The translations under genes were made by a program, and so were the position numbers. The notes under the pieces were generated by a model. The model was not told the DNA's origin. It saw only the letters and a program-made list of their open reading frames with translations, and ran no database searches. Below, in pieces: positions 11,930 to 23,098 of a stretch of 64,000 nucleotides of DNA. Numbering within the stretch: position 1 is the first letter of the stretch; each line of letters starts with the position of its first letter. Source of the stretch: Eumeta japonica (Eukaryota > Arthropoda > Insecta > Lepidoptera > Psychidae); the NCBI GenBank assembly GCA_005406025.1, contig BGZK01000096.1, forward strand, positions 558,001-622,000, written 5' to 3'.

Positions 11930-12470
11930 TTTTCGAAAAATGATGTCATAAAGAAGTTTCACTTCTTATGTGTGTACACTATTACAAACACACACATTTT
12001 TTTCAGCAAACTTTTCAACAGTTCTTTCAGAAACACCTAGGTTTCTACGCATTTTTTAAAAATTTATAATCTCTCTGAAAGTAGTCAAAATTGTGTATCC
12101 CTATTTTTTAAACCATAAGTTCAAAAATGTGCCAAAATTACAAAGATATCGCTTAATACAGACTTTTAACAAAAATTATTTTGTAGATCATCAGATATAC
12201 GGTTTTAAGTTATTTCCATTTTTAAGTTGTTACTTTTACTGGTGCACCTTAATTTACACTAATTTCAGAGTAATAATCCACATACCTATTTGTTTCTTTA
12301 GTTATAGGCTACTAAAGTGCTTATACCTATTCTGTGCAAGAAACATGGAAAAAAGTGTAACAAGATACAATAGTTTTTTTCATCCATAGTGCATTTTTTT
12401 GTAGCAACGTCCTCTGAACCCTACAGTGAGCACGGTTAGACATGTTCTTGGCCAATTTTTTTAATTTTGC
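11930..12470. repeat. Dispersed lepidopteran-type repeat, copy A
   Basis: It shares with 29380-29930 the order 'ttttttcagcaaac', 'acagttcttt', 'attctgtgc(a/g)(a/g)gaaacatgga', 'aaaagtgtaa', '(g/c)gaaccctaca/taatgagca' and 'cttggcca(a/g)tttttt'. The end matches the 'gaaccct ... cttggccggtttttt' tail of a repeat common in Lepidoptera, as far as I recall. The open frames inside (12093-12389, 12327-12533) are chance. Confidence 0.65.
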
Positions 12471-12860
12471 TTTAAACAACAGCAGATAACATAATGACAA
12501 ACTGAAAAAGAAACTAAAATGTCGCAATATCAAACCTTATTCAATATATAGTCCATAAAATGTTTGCTAACTTACTGAGCCAGTTTTTCTTTTCCTTCTG
12601 TGTTATAATAGTGCGATGTTAATCATGTTTAGTATATTCTTGGATTCCAGCCTAGGACTATTTGTATTTCATATAATTCACACAATAATAAGACTGTAAT
12701 CTATATGTGTACCCATCAATAAATAAATAAATAATTTTGTAGGTAAGCCAATGTTTAGACAAGAATATATTCTTCTCTATGGGCAGGACATCTGTCAGGT
12801 CGCTAGTCTACTTTAACAATAGGTTTCCGCACTTTAATGTATGGGTTGTTAATTTCCAGA
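12471..12860. other. No gene seen
   Basis: AT-rich spacer between two repeats, with a 'caataaataaataaataat' microsatellite-like stretch near 12716. Confidence 0.3.
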
Positions 12861-13062
12861 AATCCACAATTAGATGATTTCCTGCAATATACATTAACTT
12901 GCTGCATGCAACCCACTGCTGATATATCAACACTTGCTTAGGTATTCAATATCTGTTGATCCTCTCTAATCAACATTCAATTTATTTGATAGGGATTCGT
13001 AGTAAAAAAAGATTTAAGGGTCAGTGGTGTGTTACATGCTGCATGTTGCAGGCAAGCGTCTA
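12861..13062. repeat. Foldback element, short copy
   Basis: The left part reads 'cctgcaatatacattaactt' then 'gctgcatgcaacccac'. The right part, 'gtgtgttacatgctgcatg' then 'ttgcaggcaagcg', is its imperfect reverse complement. The same end ('gcttgcctgcaacatgca', 'gcatgcaacccacc') occurs at 34873 and 59472, so this is one member of a three-copy family. Confidence 0.75.
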
Positions 13063-13590
13063 TCCAATATATGTATAACAGAAACATTAAGTCAATATTC
13101 ATGCAATTTTTCAATGATGCATTATAACAGGTTGTTCACATTTACATTTTCATTTTGTGTTTAAACCTGTAATGATTAGCCAAATACTTTTGTGTACCTA
13201 CGTTTATTAACAAATACAAAAACTGTTTTTGTATGCTTTTTCTTTCTGCATAATAGAACAATTAGAATATTTGTCAAATCGTCCATAACGTTCTAAAGTA
13301 GCCATAGCATAAAAGAATGAGTATTGCTAAATGATTTGCATCCCAAAGCATATTTATATATAAAAGTGAAAAAATATTTGCCTATTCATTGTGAACTCTT
13401 TATTTCAGAAATAATTGTTAATATCAAGATCTTGTCTAATACAAAATCTTAAATGAGTATATTGCAGTTTCTTTGAAACTTTAATTAAAAGTATATCAGT
13501 CTGCCTCCGAATTCTGCATGTGTATATTGTCGAAATAAGTACAATAGGAAAAGGAAATAATTCTAAAGGCTTACGACGCGTTTTTCACGT

Positions 13591-14204
13591 CCTGGGGAGC
13601 GATTCTCGGGCCATGTGGAAATTGTCACATGAGACATTTTTTAAAGAGATGTATAATAGATTACAAATTTAATGGAATAAATTTAATAAATGAAATTGAA
13701 TTAGTGTAGTTATTTAACATTTTTCCTTTAATACGAAATGATAATGCCAAACGAAAACTCTAATTCAGTATTCTCAATTTCCAAGCTGTGGCAATTGTCA
13801 AGCCGCGTTTATGTGGCATGGAACAGGTACACCCTAACCCTAGCATATGACATCAATTGTCACATTTTAAATTTAGAAGATCAATATAATGAGTGACACA
13901 TTATTTTAATGAAATCATGACTAACAGTTGTCCCACTACTGTCCTCTAACGGTCTTTTTATTTCACATTGGAAGGCTTTAAAAGTCCACGTTTTTCGTTT
14001 TAAATATTATAAATATATTCTCATATCTACATAAAATTCATGATCTCTAAATAGAAACTATTTTATATATCCACAGGTGAGTGAGACATATTTTATCCAT
14101 TACTCAACATGTTCCATCATGTATACGGAATATTATGGAAATTTCACATTTAAAAATTGTTTCATGTCACAATTTCCACATGGTTTGAGAATCGCCCCCC
14201 TGGG
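13591..14204. mobile_element. Nonautonomous DNA element with terminal inverted repeats of about 45 bp
   Basis: The left end 13592-13636 ('ctggggagcgattctc', 'ccatgtggaaattgtcacat') matches the reverse complement of the right end 14158-14204 ('atgtcacaatttccacatgg', 'gagaatcgcccccctggg') with a few mismatches. Length is about 610 bp. The interior repeats 'caattgtca' words but has no long open frame, so it is MITE-like. Target duplication is not clear. Confidence 0.8.
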
Positions 14205-15189
14205 ATCACACATGCGGCAGAGAACAATTTGATTTTTATATTACTTTGCGAGTGCCCATAGTGTCTCAATAAACAGCTTAAGAATGTGGTGTCAAGTTTA
14301 TCATCTATAGGTCTCTCATTAAAAATACACTGATAGAGAATCCAAACAAAAAAAATCTTTTGAAACCATTTGTAGTCACCCAAATAGATATCTATTTGGT
14401 ACTGTTTTATAAAACTGTCTTTTTCATGACATCCACCAACTGTTTCTGCATTTTCATCAGTATCAAATAATTAAAACTTGGCTCTTACTTAATGTACCAC
14501 AATTTTGGTCACTTACGTTTTAGGGCCATTCTAATGAGTGTTGTAATTAGGGAATAATTACCATGCTATTGATATCATTATCGTATAAGCATGGTTAGCA
14601 CAAGCTAAGTTATGATTGAAAGGAGTTGTGAATGAAGCTGAAAGCAATATTAGGAATGAAAAATAAGAATTTTGAATAGAGAGTGCATTTGGGATTTCGT
14701 GTTCTTGTGGATTTGCTGATATGTAGAGTAAATGCAAAATATAAAGTAAATGAGGTGTTGTGACAACCACACTTCCCATTACTGGCTGTTGGCTCTTAAT
14801 TGTGATGAACAAAATTTTTACCCAACTGCAACGAAACACAAATGATAGGTTATGTGTTTGACCTGTATAAGTATTTTTGTTCTATTTAGATTTGGAAGCT
14901 GTTAGGTTGAGATGTTAGGGAAATGGAAAGCATTTCAATCTTTGACTTCAACTTAGAATTGAAATAGTAATAACGAAATTATAATTTATAATATCATATT
15001 TGAAATAAACCCTTTAATTATTATTATAAGAAAGTACAATACAAAATTAAGTTGTGAGCAGCTTACTTCTAAGTTTAGAGATGAAACATCAATGAGCTAT
15101 GTCACTAAACATTTTGAGTTTGAACACAAACTTTGACCAATTGTACATATAGAAGGCTTATTGGCCAAGCATACACTTCCATAAACATT
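14205..15189. other. Downstream of the oxidoreductase gene, no exon
   Basis: AT-rich DNA that probably contains the 3' UTR and polyadenylation site of the WWOX gene; several A/T-rich hexamers would serve. The minus-strand open frames at 14162-14383 and 14558-14839 show no protein-like features. Confidence 0.35.
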
Positions 15190-15393
15190 TTACATGTCGG
15201 AAGAATGTGGGACTATAGGCCCCATTCGCTGTTCTATAATTTTCACAGACATTTTAAAAACTTCTTCGGCAATGTCTTTGTCTTTTGCCAATGCAGACTC
15301 TTCACAATAAAAACAGTTATTAAAATAAAGTCCCGTAACTTCCTCCAGTTCAGGAGCTACAGCTACATAAACAGTTGTGGCTGCAGCTTGTTG
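15190..15393 (-). CDS. WWOX exon 7 (C-terminus)
   Basis: TTTCAG acceptor, 67 codons and a TAA stop. It starts QQAAATTVYVAVAPELE, contains GLYFNNC and ends PHSSDM. It corresponds to the 'GAATTVYCA..PELEG..YFNNC' C-terminal part of WWOX proteins. Confidence 0.95.
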   Translation of the reverse strand, partial: QQAAATTVYVAVAPELEEVTGLYFNNCFYCEESALAKDKDIAEEVFKMSVKIIEQRMGPIVPHSSDM

Positions 15394-18300
15394 CTGAAAT
15401 CATAATTAAAATATATATTAGGTTGGGGAAAAAGTTTTGTACTATTTTATAAGTAAAAAGTTGAAGTAAAATTTCTTTAATTATTCTGCTTGTATCAGGA
15501 TAGTTTTGCTACCATTAAATAGATGAAATTTAAAAAAAAAGGAACATAAAAAGTTAAAACAGTGTCCTACCGTTTTTTAATTGTTTTTTCTGTCCACCAA
15601 AAGGAATAAATCTAACATAGAAATTCAATACATTAATTGAAATTTTATTACAAAAAGGAAAAATGTGACATAAGCCGCGAAAATATTTTGGGAAGTATAT
15701 TGATCTAATGCAGTCAGTAAGAGTTGCACAAAACTGGTTCAAACTTTTTCAATTGAGTAATTTTGATGTCAAAGATGTACTTCACTCTGGTGGACCTGTT
15801 ATGGATAAAATCGATGCCATTATGGATAAAGTAGAGCATATTATTTCTTACTACATAGCTAGAAATTTGTGGATTGACTACAAAACAGTTTTAACTCGTT
15901 TGAAAAAAGCTGGATACACAAAAAAAGCTCAATACTTGGGTTCCACATGGGCTCACTGAAAGAAATGTAATGCATTGTGTACTCATATGTGATTCTCTAT
16001 CGAAACTTAATAAAACCGAACCGTTTTTGAAAAGATTGATCACTGGTGATAAAAAATGAGTTTCCTAAGACAAGAATTTTCGAAAAAGATCAAGGTCAAA
16101 AGACAAGCAAGCTCCGCAGACTATAACGAAACCTGGATTAACATGCAATAAGTTGATATTATCACCACGATGGGATGGGAAGGGCATTATTCATTATGTG
16201 TTTCTACCACCGGGCAAAATTATCAATTCAAATCTCTATTGCCAACAACTGATAAGACTCAAGCAAAAAGTAGAGCAAAAGCGGCTGGAATTGATCAACA
16301 GAAAGGGTGTGATTTTTCACCATAATGCCAGGACACATATCTTTAGCCATTCAGCAAATATTGACAGATTTTAGTTAGGAAGCATTAATGCATCCACCAT
16401 ATAGCCCTGACCTTTCACACTCAGATTTTTCCGGTTCGGTCTCTTCAGAATTCTTAGGTAGTGTTACGTTAATATCAAGAGAGGACTGTCAAAACTACTT
16501 GTCACAGTTTTTTGATCAAAAGTCCCAAAATTTCTACAGCAAAGGGATTATGTAACTACAAAATGTCAACAAGTTCTTGAACAAATGGCATATATAAATA
16601 ATATAATTAATTGTAAATAAAATATGAAGAAATATTATCTTGAATTTATATATATACAAAATAGGAAAATTATTTCGGTTTTTCTTTGATTAGAAAAGAC
16701 TGTATAAAATCGCATCATTTTAAAACATTTGAAATAATAAAACCAGATAATTGAATATCACTCACCAAAGATTTTGTAAATGGCCTGACAAAGAAAAATG
16801 CAAGTTGAAAAAGCCACCATGATTTGCATAAATTACTATATACCATATTCCCAGGATGTAATGAATTTACATATATCTTTTTAGTTTTCCACTTTTCAGA
16901 TAGCACCTAGAAAAGGTAAGAGACTTATTTTAAGTTATCTAATAATTACATTGCATTAAATTTTAATAGAGTAGATGCCACTATTAGCAGTTGTTGTTAA
17001 CTATGAACAAGTAACACATTAAAATTAATTTCCATGAATAGATAAAAGAAAAGTGTTTTAAGGTCCTTACCTAAGGCATAGCTTTGACATACTCAAATAA
17101 AAATCTGTAATTTTTTTTATGTAAGTATCTATTTCATGATGAGTTTAATTATCAAATATTATTTAAACAATTAAAAATTAAGTTAAAATCATTACATTTT
17201 GCCACAGCTTATTTAACTTTTAGAAGGTTTAAACATGTTAAATAGGAATCCTATTAGATGTTTACATAAATAATGTAAATTTATATCCTCAAGATTAATG
17301 TACATTTACAATTTTTTTAAGTATTGATACTAATTTAGATGCAAGGTGTGATACCTTGCATTTACAGCAGCATGAAAAGTTGCCAGAAAGCGAAAACAAA
17401 TGGATCTTGTAAATGGAACAAGACTGAAGACACAAATATCTAAATGTATCTACTTTTTCTCCCTAGCATAAAAAAAATTAAACATCAGCCCAAAAGCTGT
17501 TCAGCTATTTATTTCAATTTAATAATCATCTTTAATGAAATACCGAAATTCTAAGAAAAAAAGAATGTTACCAATTTGGTAAATGTTGCCTATTCCTTTA
17601 GTGTTGTTAAAATTAAGATTGTAAATATAAATCGTGTTAAAAAAGTTTAAGTGGTGTTCATCATTAACGACTTGGGAACTCTTTTTATGAGCTGAAGCAA
17701 ATGTAAACATGGGTAAAAAAATTGTAGAAAAATAAGCAATTTTAATGTAAATTTGAAATGATTAAGAACAAATGAACTAATAATACCTCACAGATTTATA
17801 TTTTTATAAAGTTATGAAGGATTACCTTTGCACTTAGAACATTAAATAATTTAGAATTATTGTATGCCATCATGGATGAATAAGAATCTTCCTTCATGGA
17901 TATATTTTCATCTACAAAGACATTTTTAAGACTAGCAAACCTGAAATATAAATTAAATATTAATAAAAAAAACATACAAAAAAAATGTGTAATATGCAAC
18001 TTTTTTTTTAAAGTCTCAGACCTGTGTGACTCCGATGAAACAAATATTACTCTTGAACCTTTTTTTAAGAGGGGCTCTAATAATAGAGCTAAATATAAAT
18101 GACTCAAATGGTTTATTTGGAATGTACTCTCTAAGCCATCTTTGGTTTCAGTATAAGGAAGACCAAATATTCCAGCATTCAATATCAACATATCAATTCG
18201 ACTGAAAATTTACAATTTGGAATTAATAACAGTTTTTGTTTTCATTTTCATGAAAAAATATAATTTAAGAACAATATATTAATAGTTGTGTGTGCGAAAC

Positions 18301-18963
18301 ACACTTAAAATAAACATTTATAGAAACATGCACATGAATTGCTGTGATGATAAGTTTATTTTCCAATTCAAGAATAATTTTTACTATTTTTAATACAGTA
18401 AAATTAGTTATAATATAATAAACAAGTAAGGCATATTTGCACACATGGTCATATTTTGTCAAATATTAAAAATATAAAATTATAATTACCTAGAAAAAAT
18501 AGTGGCCACTTGTTCTGAAAATGTTTTGACATTGTGCAATGAGGATAAATCTAATTGTAAAAACATAAGATTGCTTTCAGGTGCATTTGTTTCTTTTACT
18601 ATATTTTTAATTGCTTCTTTAGTAGAATCAATATTTCGATTAGCCATAAGCACCTTACACCCATGACGAGCTAAAGATTTTGCTGTTTCATATCCTATTC
18701 CGACATTGCAACCAGTAATCACTGCATATTTTCCAGACAAGTCTATGCCATGCAAAACCTTAAAGTAACATAAAATAAGCATTCTAGGGAGGACGTTCAA
18801 ATAGGGAAATAAAAAAAATAACCAAGTTTCCTATATCAAAACTACCTTTCTTCATAAAGTATAAAGCAGTTTACACATCTATGTACAATTTTACGTATCT
18901 CATTAAAATTCTACAGCAACTACATTGTTATAGTGCAGTTATATATATACACACACATACATT

Positions 18964-19006
<43 letters not shown>

Positions 19007-21666
19007 TAGCTGGCCCGGCAGACATTGTTCTGCACTTTCTTGTAGGGGACTTGGTTGTATAGCTAATGCCCTCAGCTGCAGCTGTTTACACTTTAATTTT
19101 TGATCTGGTCCTTACATTCATTTTCGACCCGCCTTTTAGAAATGATGATGCGTGTCCATCATAATTCTGTTTCCACTCCATTTTGATCAAATCCCAATCG
19201 CTGTTTAGCTCCCAATCTTGATTGCGGTTCCAGTTTTGATTTAATTCCAATAAATTATCCCATTTTCAAAGCTTTCTTTTTCACACAAGAATGCTAAAAA
19301 TATAACTATAAGAAGCACGAAAATTAAGCCCAGTAAGCTACCTTCCAGTAAAAGTTGCATTGTGATCTGTTCAGCCATTCTGAAGATACTCCGGACAAAT
19401 AGACAAACAGACAGATACAAAGGATTGTATCGATTTAGTCCTGATTCCGCTTCTGCTTCTGATCTTGATTGCGGTTCCACTTTGATTCAGTCCTAATAGA
19501 TTGTGTCATTTTTTAGGGTGTATTTTCAAAAAGGAACCTTAAAAAATATAGCGATTAACAGTATTCTAAATGTAACCCGGTGAGCTCCTCTACCTTCCAG
19601 TGAAGATCGCATCTTGATCTTTTCAACCGTTCCGAAGATACCCTGGACATACAGATAGACAGACAGATAGAAAGGGTTGTCTCAATTTAATTTAATCCTG
19701 ATTCCGCTTTTGCTCCGATCTCAATTGTGGTTCTACTTTCGCTTCAGTCCTAATGGATTATGTCATTTCTAAAGGTTTATTTTGAAAAAGGAACCTTAAA
19801 AAATATTGTGATAAACAGTATTCTTTTATTGAAAGTCGCATCTTGATCTGTTCAACCTTTCTGAAAATACCCTGGACAAACAGATAGACAGATAGAAAGG
19901 GTTATTTTCTTTCATACAAACCTTGTCCTGATAATAATGAACACAAAAAGAAAGAATTATCCATTTGGTGCAGTCATTCGGAAATGATGCGCATACATAC
20001 ATTTTGGTGATAATTTTTATATATACACTTACTGTTTTAAGAAGCTAAATTTTCAACTTATTAATGATTTAAATTTTGAAACCTATTATCAGTCTATAAT
20101 ATCTATAAAAAGGCATATACAGAAATAGTGTATATCTTTAACATAAGCTAACTTTTAGGGTTCCGTACCAAAAGGGTGTCAACAGAATCCTATTACTAAG
20201 CCTCTGTTGTCCGTCTGTCTGTCAGTGAACTATATCTTACTGATTGAACTGCATCAAATGAATAATAATATGTAAACAGTTGGAATTTTTAGAGTGTATT
20301 TCTATTGCCTCTATAACAGCAAATAATAAAAATTAAAAACTCTCCCCATACAAGAAAAATGATTTTTGGCATTTTTTGTGGATTGTAATAACGGCAATAG
20401 GTAGACACTTGAAATGTCCACACAGTATGTATTACTAAATACAAACCAAACCATATAATAAAACTAAAGTTAAAAATGAAAAAGGGTTCCCATGCAAAAA
20501 ATATGTTTCTTTTTGCAAAAAATTAGTTTCATTTTAATGTTTTTTGTTCACTCCTAATTTTTGTTCTTTTTCAATTAACTATATTTAAAAAGTATGTAGT
20601 GTTCAATATTGTATGGTGGTATCTAATCTTTGGTGTGCAAGTCTGACTTGCATTTAATATTATTTTTGGAAGTATCATTTGCATTTAATAAAAACAAGTT
20701 ACATTAAAAGGGATAAATAATTAATGTTAAATATCAAAAATAAAGTGCATTTAAGTAGAATATTCAATCAAATATTATATTAAATATACTTTTATATTAT
20801 TTATTGTACCTGAAATGCTGTAGAAGATGCATCAAATCTTTGACGAAAATCATAAGCATACTTTTTCTCATCCTTAGCAAAGGCTAATCTTGGGTCAATA
20901 TATGTTTTGTTTCCAGTTTCTTTATTGAAATACACTGTCTCTCCATTTTCATCTAACGTTTTTGCCCACCCAAATGGCATTTCAGTGGGGATTACTTTTT
21001 TTCTACCAGTTCTAGGATGAGTCCATTGTATTTCGCGATTGCATGTGCTGAAAGTTTAAATAATGCTTGTCTTTTGTAAGTCATAATTAGTAGTTGTTGG
21101 GTATTAAATTTTGTTACCAAACAACATAATGCATGAGACCATTTTTAATAAAGAGAATTAAAAATTCACAATTTATTAATAACATTTAGAAGAACAGGAG
21201 AAAGAAGCCCACATGCTAGTCACAATATTTATATTTTTCTTTATGGATGATAAGGTTTAAAATCAGTTAAAGTTCTCTGATGACAGTGCAATGAACAAGC
21301 ATAATCAGTGAGATTACGCGTAAGTTAGTGTATTTGTCATTTTTCTTATGGGTCTCAGGTTCTTAAGTCAATATATTAAAATCGTTAGGTTAGGGTTGTT
21401 CAGTGACAATGCAATGAATGAATGGGACGAGTAAAACAATGTGCAAGTTTGCATATACTTGAACTTTCTCTTTTGGTCGTTAGACTCGTAAAGCCAGTAT
21501 ATAAGCTTGTAATGATCATAAAAATGTCTTGAAATTCCAACAATTTATTTAGTGACAAATAGTTTATTAGCACCAACTTTACGAAGTAAACATTGCCGTC
21601 TTCGGTGGCTTTTTCTTCCCATCCTGGTGGTATTTCATCCTCGCTATCAGAATCTATATTGTGCAT
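15190..21666 (-). CDS. WW domain-containing oxidoreductase, complete, seven exons
   Basis: Minus-strand exons 21578-21666, 20810-21047, 18490-18758, 18022-18201, 17826-17940, 16766-16906 and 15190-15393 join with matching phases into 411 codons plus stop (human WWOX is 414 residues). WW1 (about residues 13-46) has PPGWEE and IQWTHP. WW2 (about 54-86) has PFGW, but its second Trp position is Tyr (KTYIDPR), as in known WWOX proteins. The SDR domain (from about residue 115) has the cofactor motif TGCNVGIG, LNAG, VSSESH and the active-site YNNSK, then SLHPGNM and RPFTKS. The family is an NAD(P)-dependent reductase-like scaffold that binds PPxY proteins and acts in stress and tumour-suppressor pathways; the substrate is unknown. 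The first donor is weak (GTTGGT), but it is the only one that keeps the frame and restores the WW1 Asn. A dead mariner sits in the last intron. Confidence 0.95.
15418..16693 (+). mobile_element. Dead mariner element in WWOX intron 6
   Basis: It begins with a mariner-type end (TTAGGTTGGGGAAAAAG) next to TA. The plus-strand transposase remnant starts about 15708. Matching blocks are NFDVKDVLHSGGPV, DYKTVLTRLKKAGYTKK, PFLKRLITGD, GIIHYVFLPPGK, ELINRKGV and QQVLEQMAYI. Several stops and frameshifts interrupt it, and the block around the second catalytic Asp reads FHHNARTH, lacking that Asp. The right end near 16690 is decayed. It is transcribed antisense within the WWOX pre-mRNA. Confidence 0.85.
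16766..16906 (-). CDS. WWOX exon 6
   Basis: 47 codons in phase 0/0 between TTCTAG and TTG/GTGAGT. It encodes the conserved SLHPGNMVYSNL block and the amphipathic stretch ending RPFTKSL of the SDR domain. Confidence 0.95.
17826..17940 (-). CDS. WWOX exon 5 with the catalytic Tyr/Lys
   Basis: 115 bp between TTTCAG and AAAG/GTAATC. It encodes the YNNSK motif (YxxxK of short-chain dehydrogenases) within AYNNSKLFNVLSAK. Confidence 0.95.
18022..18201 (-). CDS. WWOX exon 4
   Basis: 180 bp between TTTCAG and CACAG/GTCTGA. It encodes SRIDMLILNAGIFGLPYTE, then GLESTFQINHLSHLYL and VIFVSSESHR: the NAG strand and the Ser-containing strand of the SDR fold. Confidence 0.95.
18490..18758 (-). CDS. WWOX exon 3, cofactor-binding part
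   Basis: 269 bp between TTTAAG and TCTAG/GTAATT. It encodes KYAVITGCNVGIGYETAK (Rossmann Gly motif), ANRN (cofactor-specificity loop) and LQLDLSSL. Confidence 0.95.
18967..19006. repeat. (TA)n microsatellite in WWOX intron 2
   Basis: An uninterrupted AT/TA dinucleotide run of about 38 bp, directly before 'actagctggcccggcagaca', the edge of a dispersed repeat. Confidence 0.95.
19010..19150. repeat. Dispersed retroelement-tail-like fragment
   Basis: It begins 'ctagctggcccggcagac' and 'attgttctgc'. This resembles a widespread arthropod repeat end of the form 'ctagctg-cccggca-ac-ttgtt'. It is directly joined to the tandem array that follows. Confidence 0.5.
19150..19930. repeat. Three-unit tandem repeat, unit about 230-260 bp
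   Basis: Each unit contains 'ttgattg(c/t)ggttc(c/t)a', 'cctaatagattgtgtcattt' or similar, 'aaggaaccttaaaaaatat', 'ctaccttccagtgaa', 'tgatctgttcaacc', 'gaagataccctggaca' and 'gacagatagaaaggg'. Units start near 19205, 19455 and 19715. The minus-strand open frame 19241-19480 lies inside and is not a gene. The whole array is in WWOX intron 2. Confidence 0.8.
20150..20600. repeat. Lepidopteran 'GGGTTCCGTACC' dispersed repeat
   Basis: It starts 'acttttagggttccgtacca' followed by 'aaaagggt' and then a 'ctgttgtccgtctgtctgtcagtg' block. I know this combination as a very common lepidopteran repeat. Related pieces lie near 29160-29240 and 43910-44010. Confidence 0.7.
20810..21047 (-). CDS. WWOX exon 2 (rest of WW1, all of WW2)
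   Basis: 238 bp between TTTCAG and TTTCAG/GTACAA. It encodes TCNREIQWTHPRTGRKK, then MPFGWAKTLDENGETVYF, KTYIDPRLAFA and the linker FRQRFDASSTAFQ. 'DPRLAF' and 'RQR(F/Y)D' are hallmarks of WWOX between WW2 and the SDR domain. Confidence 0.95.
21578..21666 (-). CDS. WWOX exon 1 (N-terminus, start of WW1)
   Basis: It starts MHNIDSDSEDEIPPGWEEK, an acidic leader and the first Trp of WW1. An upstream in-frame ATG exists at 21723, but the sequence between is not conserved-looking, so 21666 was chosen. The exon ends at a non-consensus GT (AAA/GTTGGT). The nearby GTAAAG, five bases earlier, would break the frame. Confidence 0.85.
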
Positions 21667-22875
21667 ATTGACAAATTTTAATACTATATAATTTACTCTT
21701 CTGTGTGCAAAGTATACAATCACATTTGAAAAGATAAATGATTTTTTGCTTTAATAATACAGAGTGCCATTTCTAAACCCCGATTATGACATTTAAGTTA
21801 AGTTTGATTGACAGATTGACTGTGAAAGTAATTGGTAGAATTGGTACTAGTTTCCTACTACTTAAAGGTACTCTGTGGGTACTAGTGACTTGGCCCAAAT
21901 TCACAAACGTTACTCAAGTTTTTAATCAATTCAGAATCAATCGATTTGCAATCAAATTAAAATCAAGTTAAAGCTATTTTCACATAATACATGAACCGTA
22001 ATCATACTACACTTTACTGATTATGCTTGGATTGTAATTAGTGATGTCCATAACAGGTCAATCAACAAAAGACGCTAAAAAAAATATTGGCGTTTTCTAA
22101 ATGTAATTTGGATACTAAAAACAATGTTTTTTAACATTTAAGCCTTTAAATATGGTAATGTTTTTGACGATTATTGTTTTGACATTGTTTTCGTTTATAG
22201 GTACAACTACAAGCAATTGTTTCTTTGGCGCTTAATTTCTGTTTGTTTTAATTCCGCCTCAATAATGAAAATAATTTGTGTGGCGTTAGAGTTCAAATAG
22301 TCTTTATATTTTATTAGTTATTTTTTAAGAGGTAAAACGCCAGCAAAATAAGGACGTAACTATGTAAATCCTTAGCCGCATAGCTTTCACTGAAGTATTT
22401 TATCTACAAAGAAATGCTTTAAAATATTCTATTCTTATTTGAATATGTTGTACCTACATAATTTTCTGCTTTTATTAGACCGAACGTCAATCGGTGCGGT
22501 AGCTAGTTTCAGTGATAAATTTATTGGACAGCAAAAAGACGGACGCGACTTTATCACATCGTAAACAAGAAGCCTGGAAGAGACTGACAATGCAATATAA
22601 TGCATATGTATAGACGCATAAAAAAGTACCACATTATTTTTAGACACGCAATTAAAATTTACAGTGATTTGAAACAAGAAATAATGCTGTCATTGGACAG
22701 TTTGACAATTGTTTTACGAATCGGGTTCTAGGTTATTCAACTGCTTGTATAATGCATATAATTAGTAAGATGATTCATTCAAAATTTACAACTTTCGATT
22801 TATTAATACGAAGTTTGTGATCTTTGGTACTGATAAGACGTCCCTAATTTTTTAATTTTGTAATCATTAATAGCA
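21667..22875. promoter_or_regulatory. Upstream of WWOX, presumed promoter; no other gene
   Basis: This holds the 5' UTR and promoter of WWOX by position. I see no strong core element. Small open frames at 21786 and 22435 look random. The MSANTD-like remnant on the other strand starts about 1.4 kb away, giving a divergent arrangement. Confidence 0.3.
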
Positions 22876-23068
22876 GGTGCAGTGCAATGCACGAAACTTT
22901 GCCGCTCTGAATTAACTGCGAATGATGTACTGCGCAAGTGTTACGTTCCCCGACTTTTCCTTCTTCTTCGTTGCATTTAGTTTATGCCATTGCGACGCTT
23001 TCGTGACGAACTTCACGGCGGTTTTCAACGAACTTCACGCAAAGTTTTGTGCGTTGTACTGTATTATT
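22876..23068. mobile_element. MITE of about 190 bp, family 'cacgaaactttgccgctctg', copy 1
   Basis: The left end ('cagtgcaatgcacgaaactt', 'tgccg') pairs with the right end ('cgcaaagttttgtgcgttgt', 'actgt') as a terminal inverted repeat of about 25 bp. The interior ('cgacgctttcgtgacgaactt') is shared with the copy at 27650. The open frame at 22922-23113 arises inside it and is not a gene. It ends about 30 bp before the open part of the MSANTD-like exon. Confidence 0.85.
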
Positions 23069-23098
23069 GCAGGCTACACCACTACAAATAAAATAATT

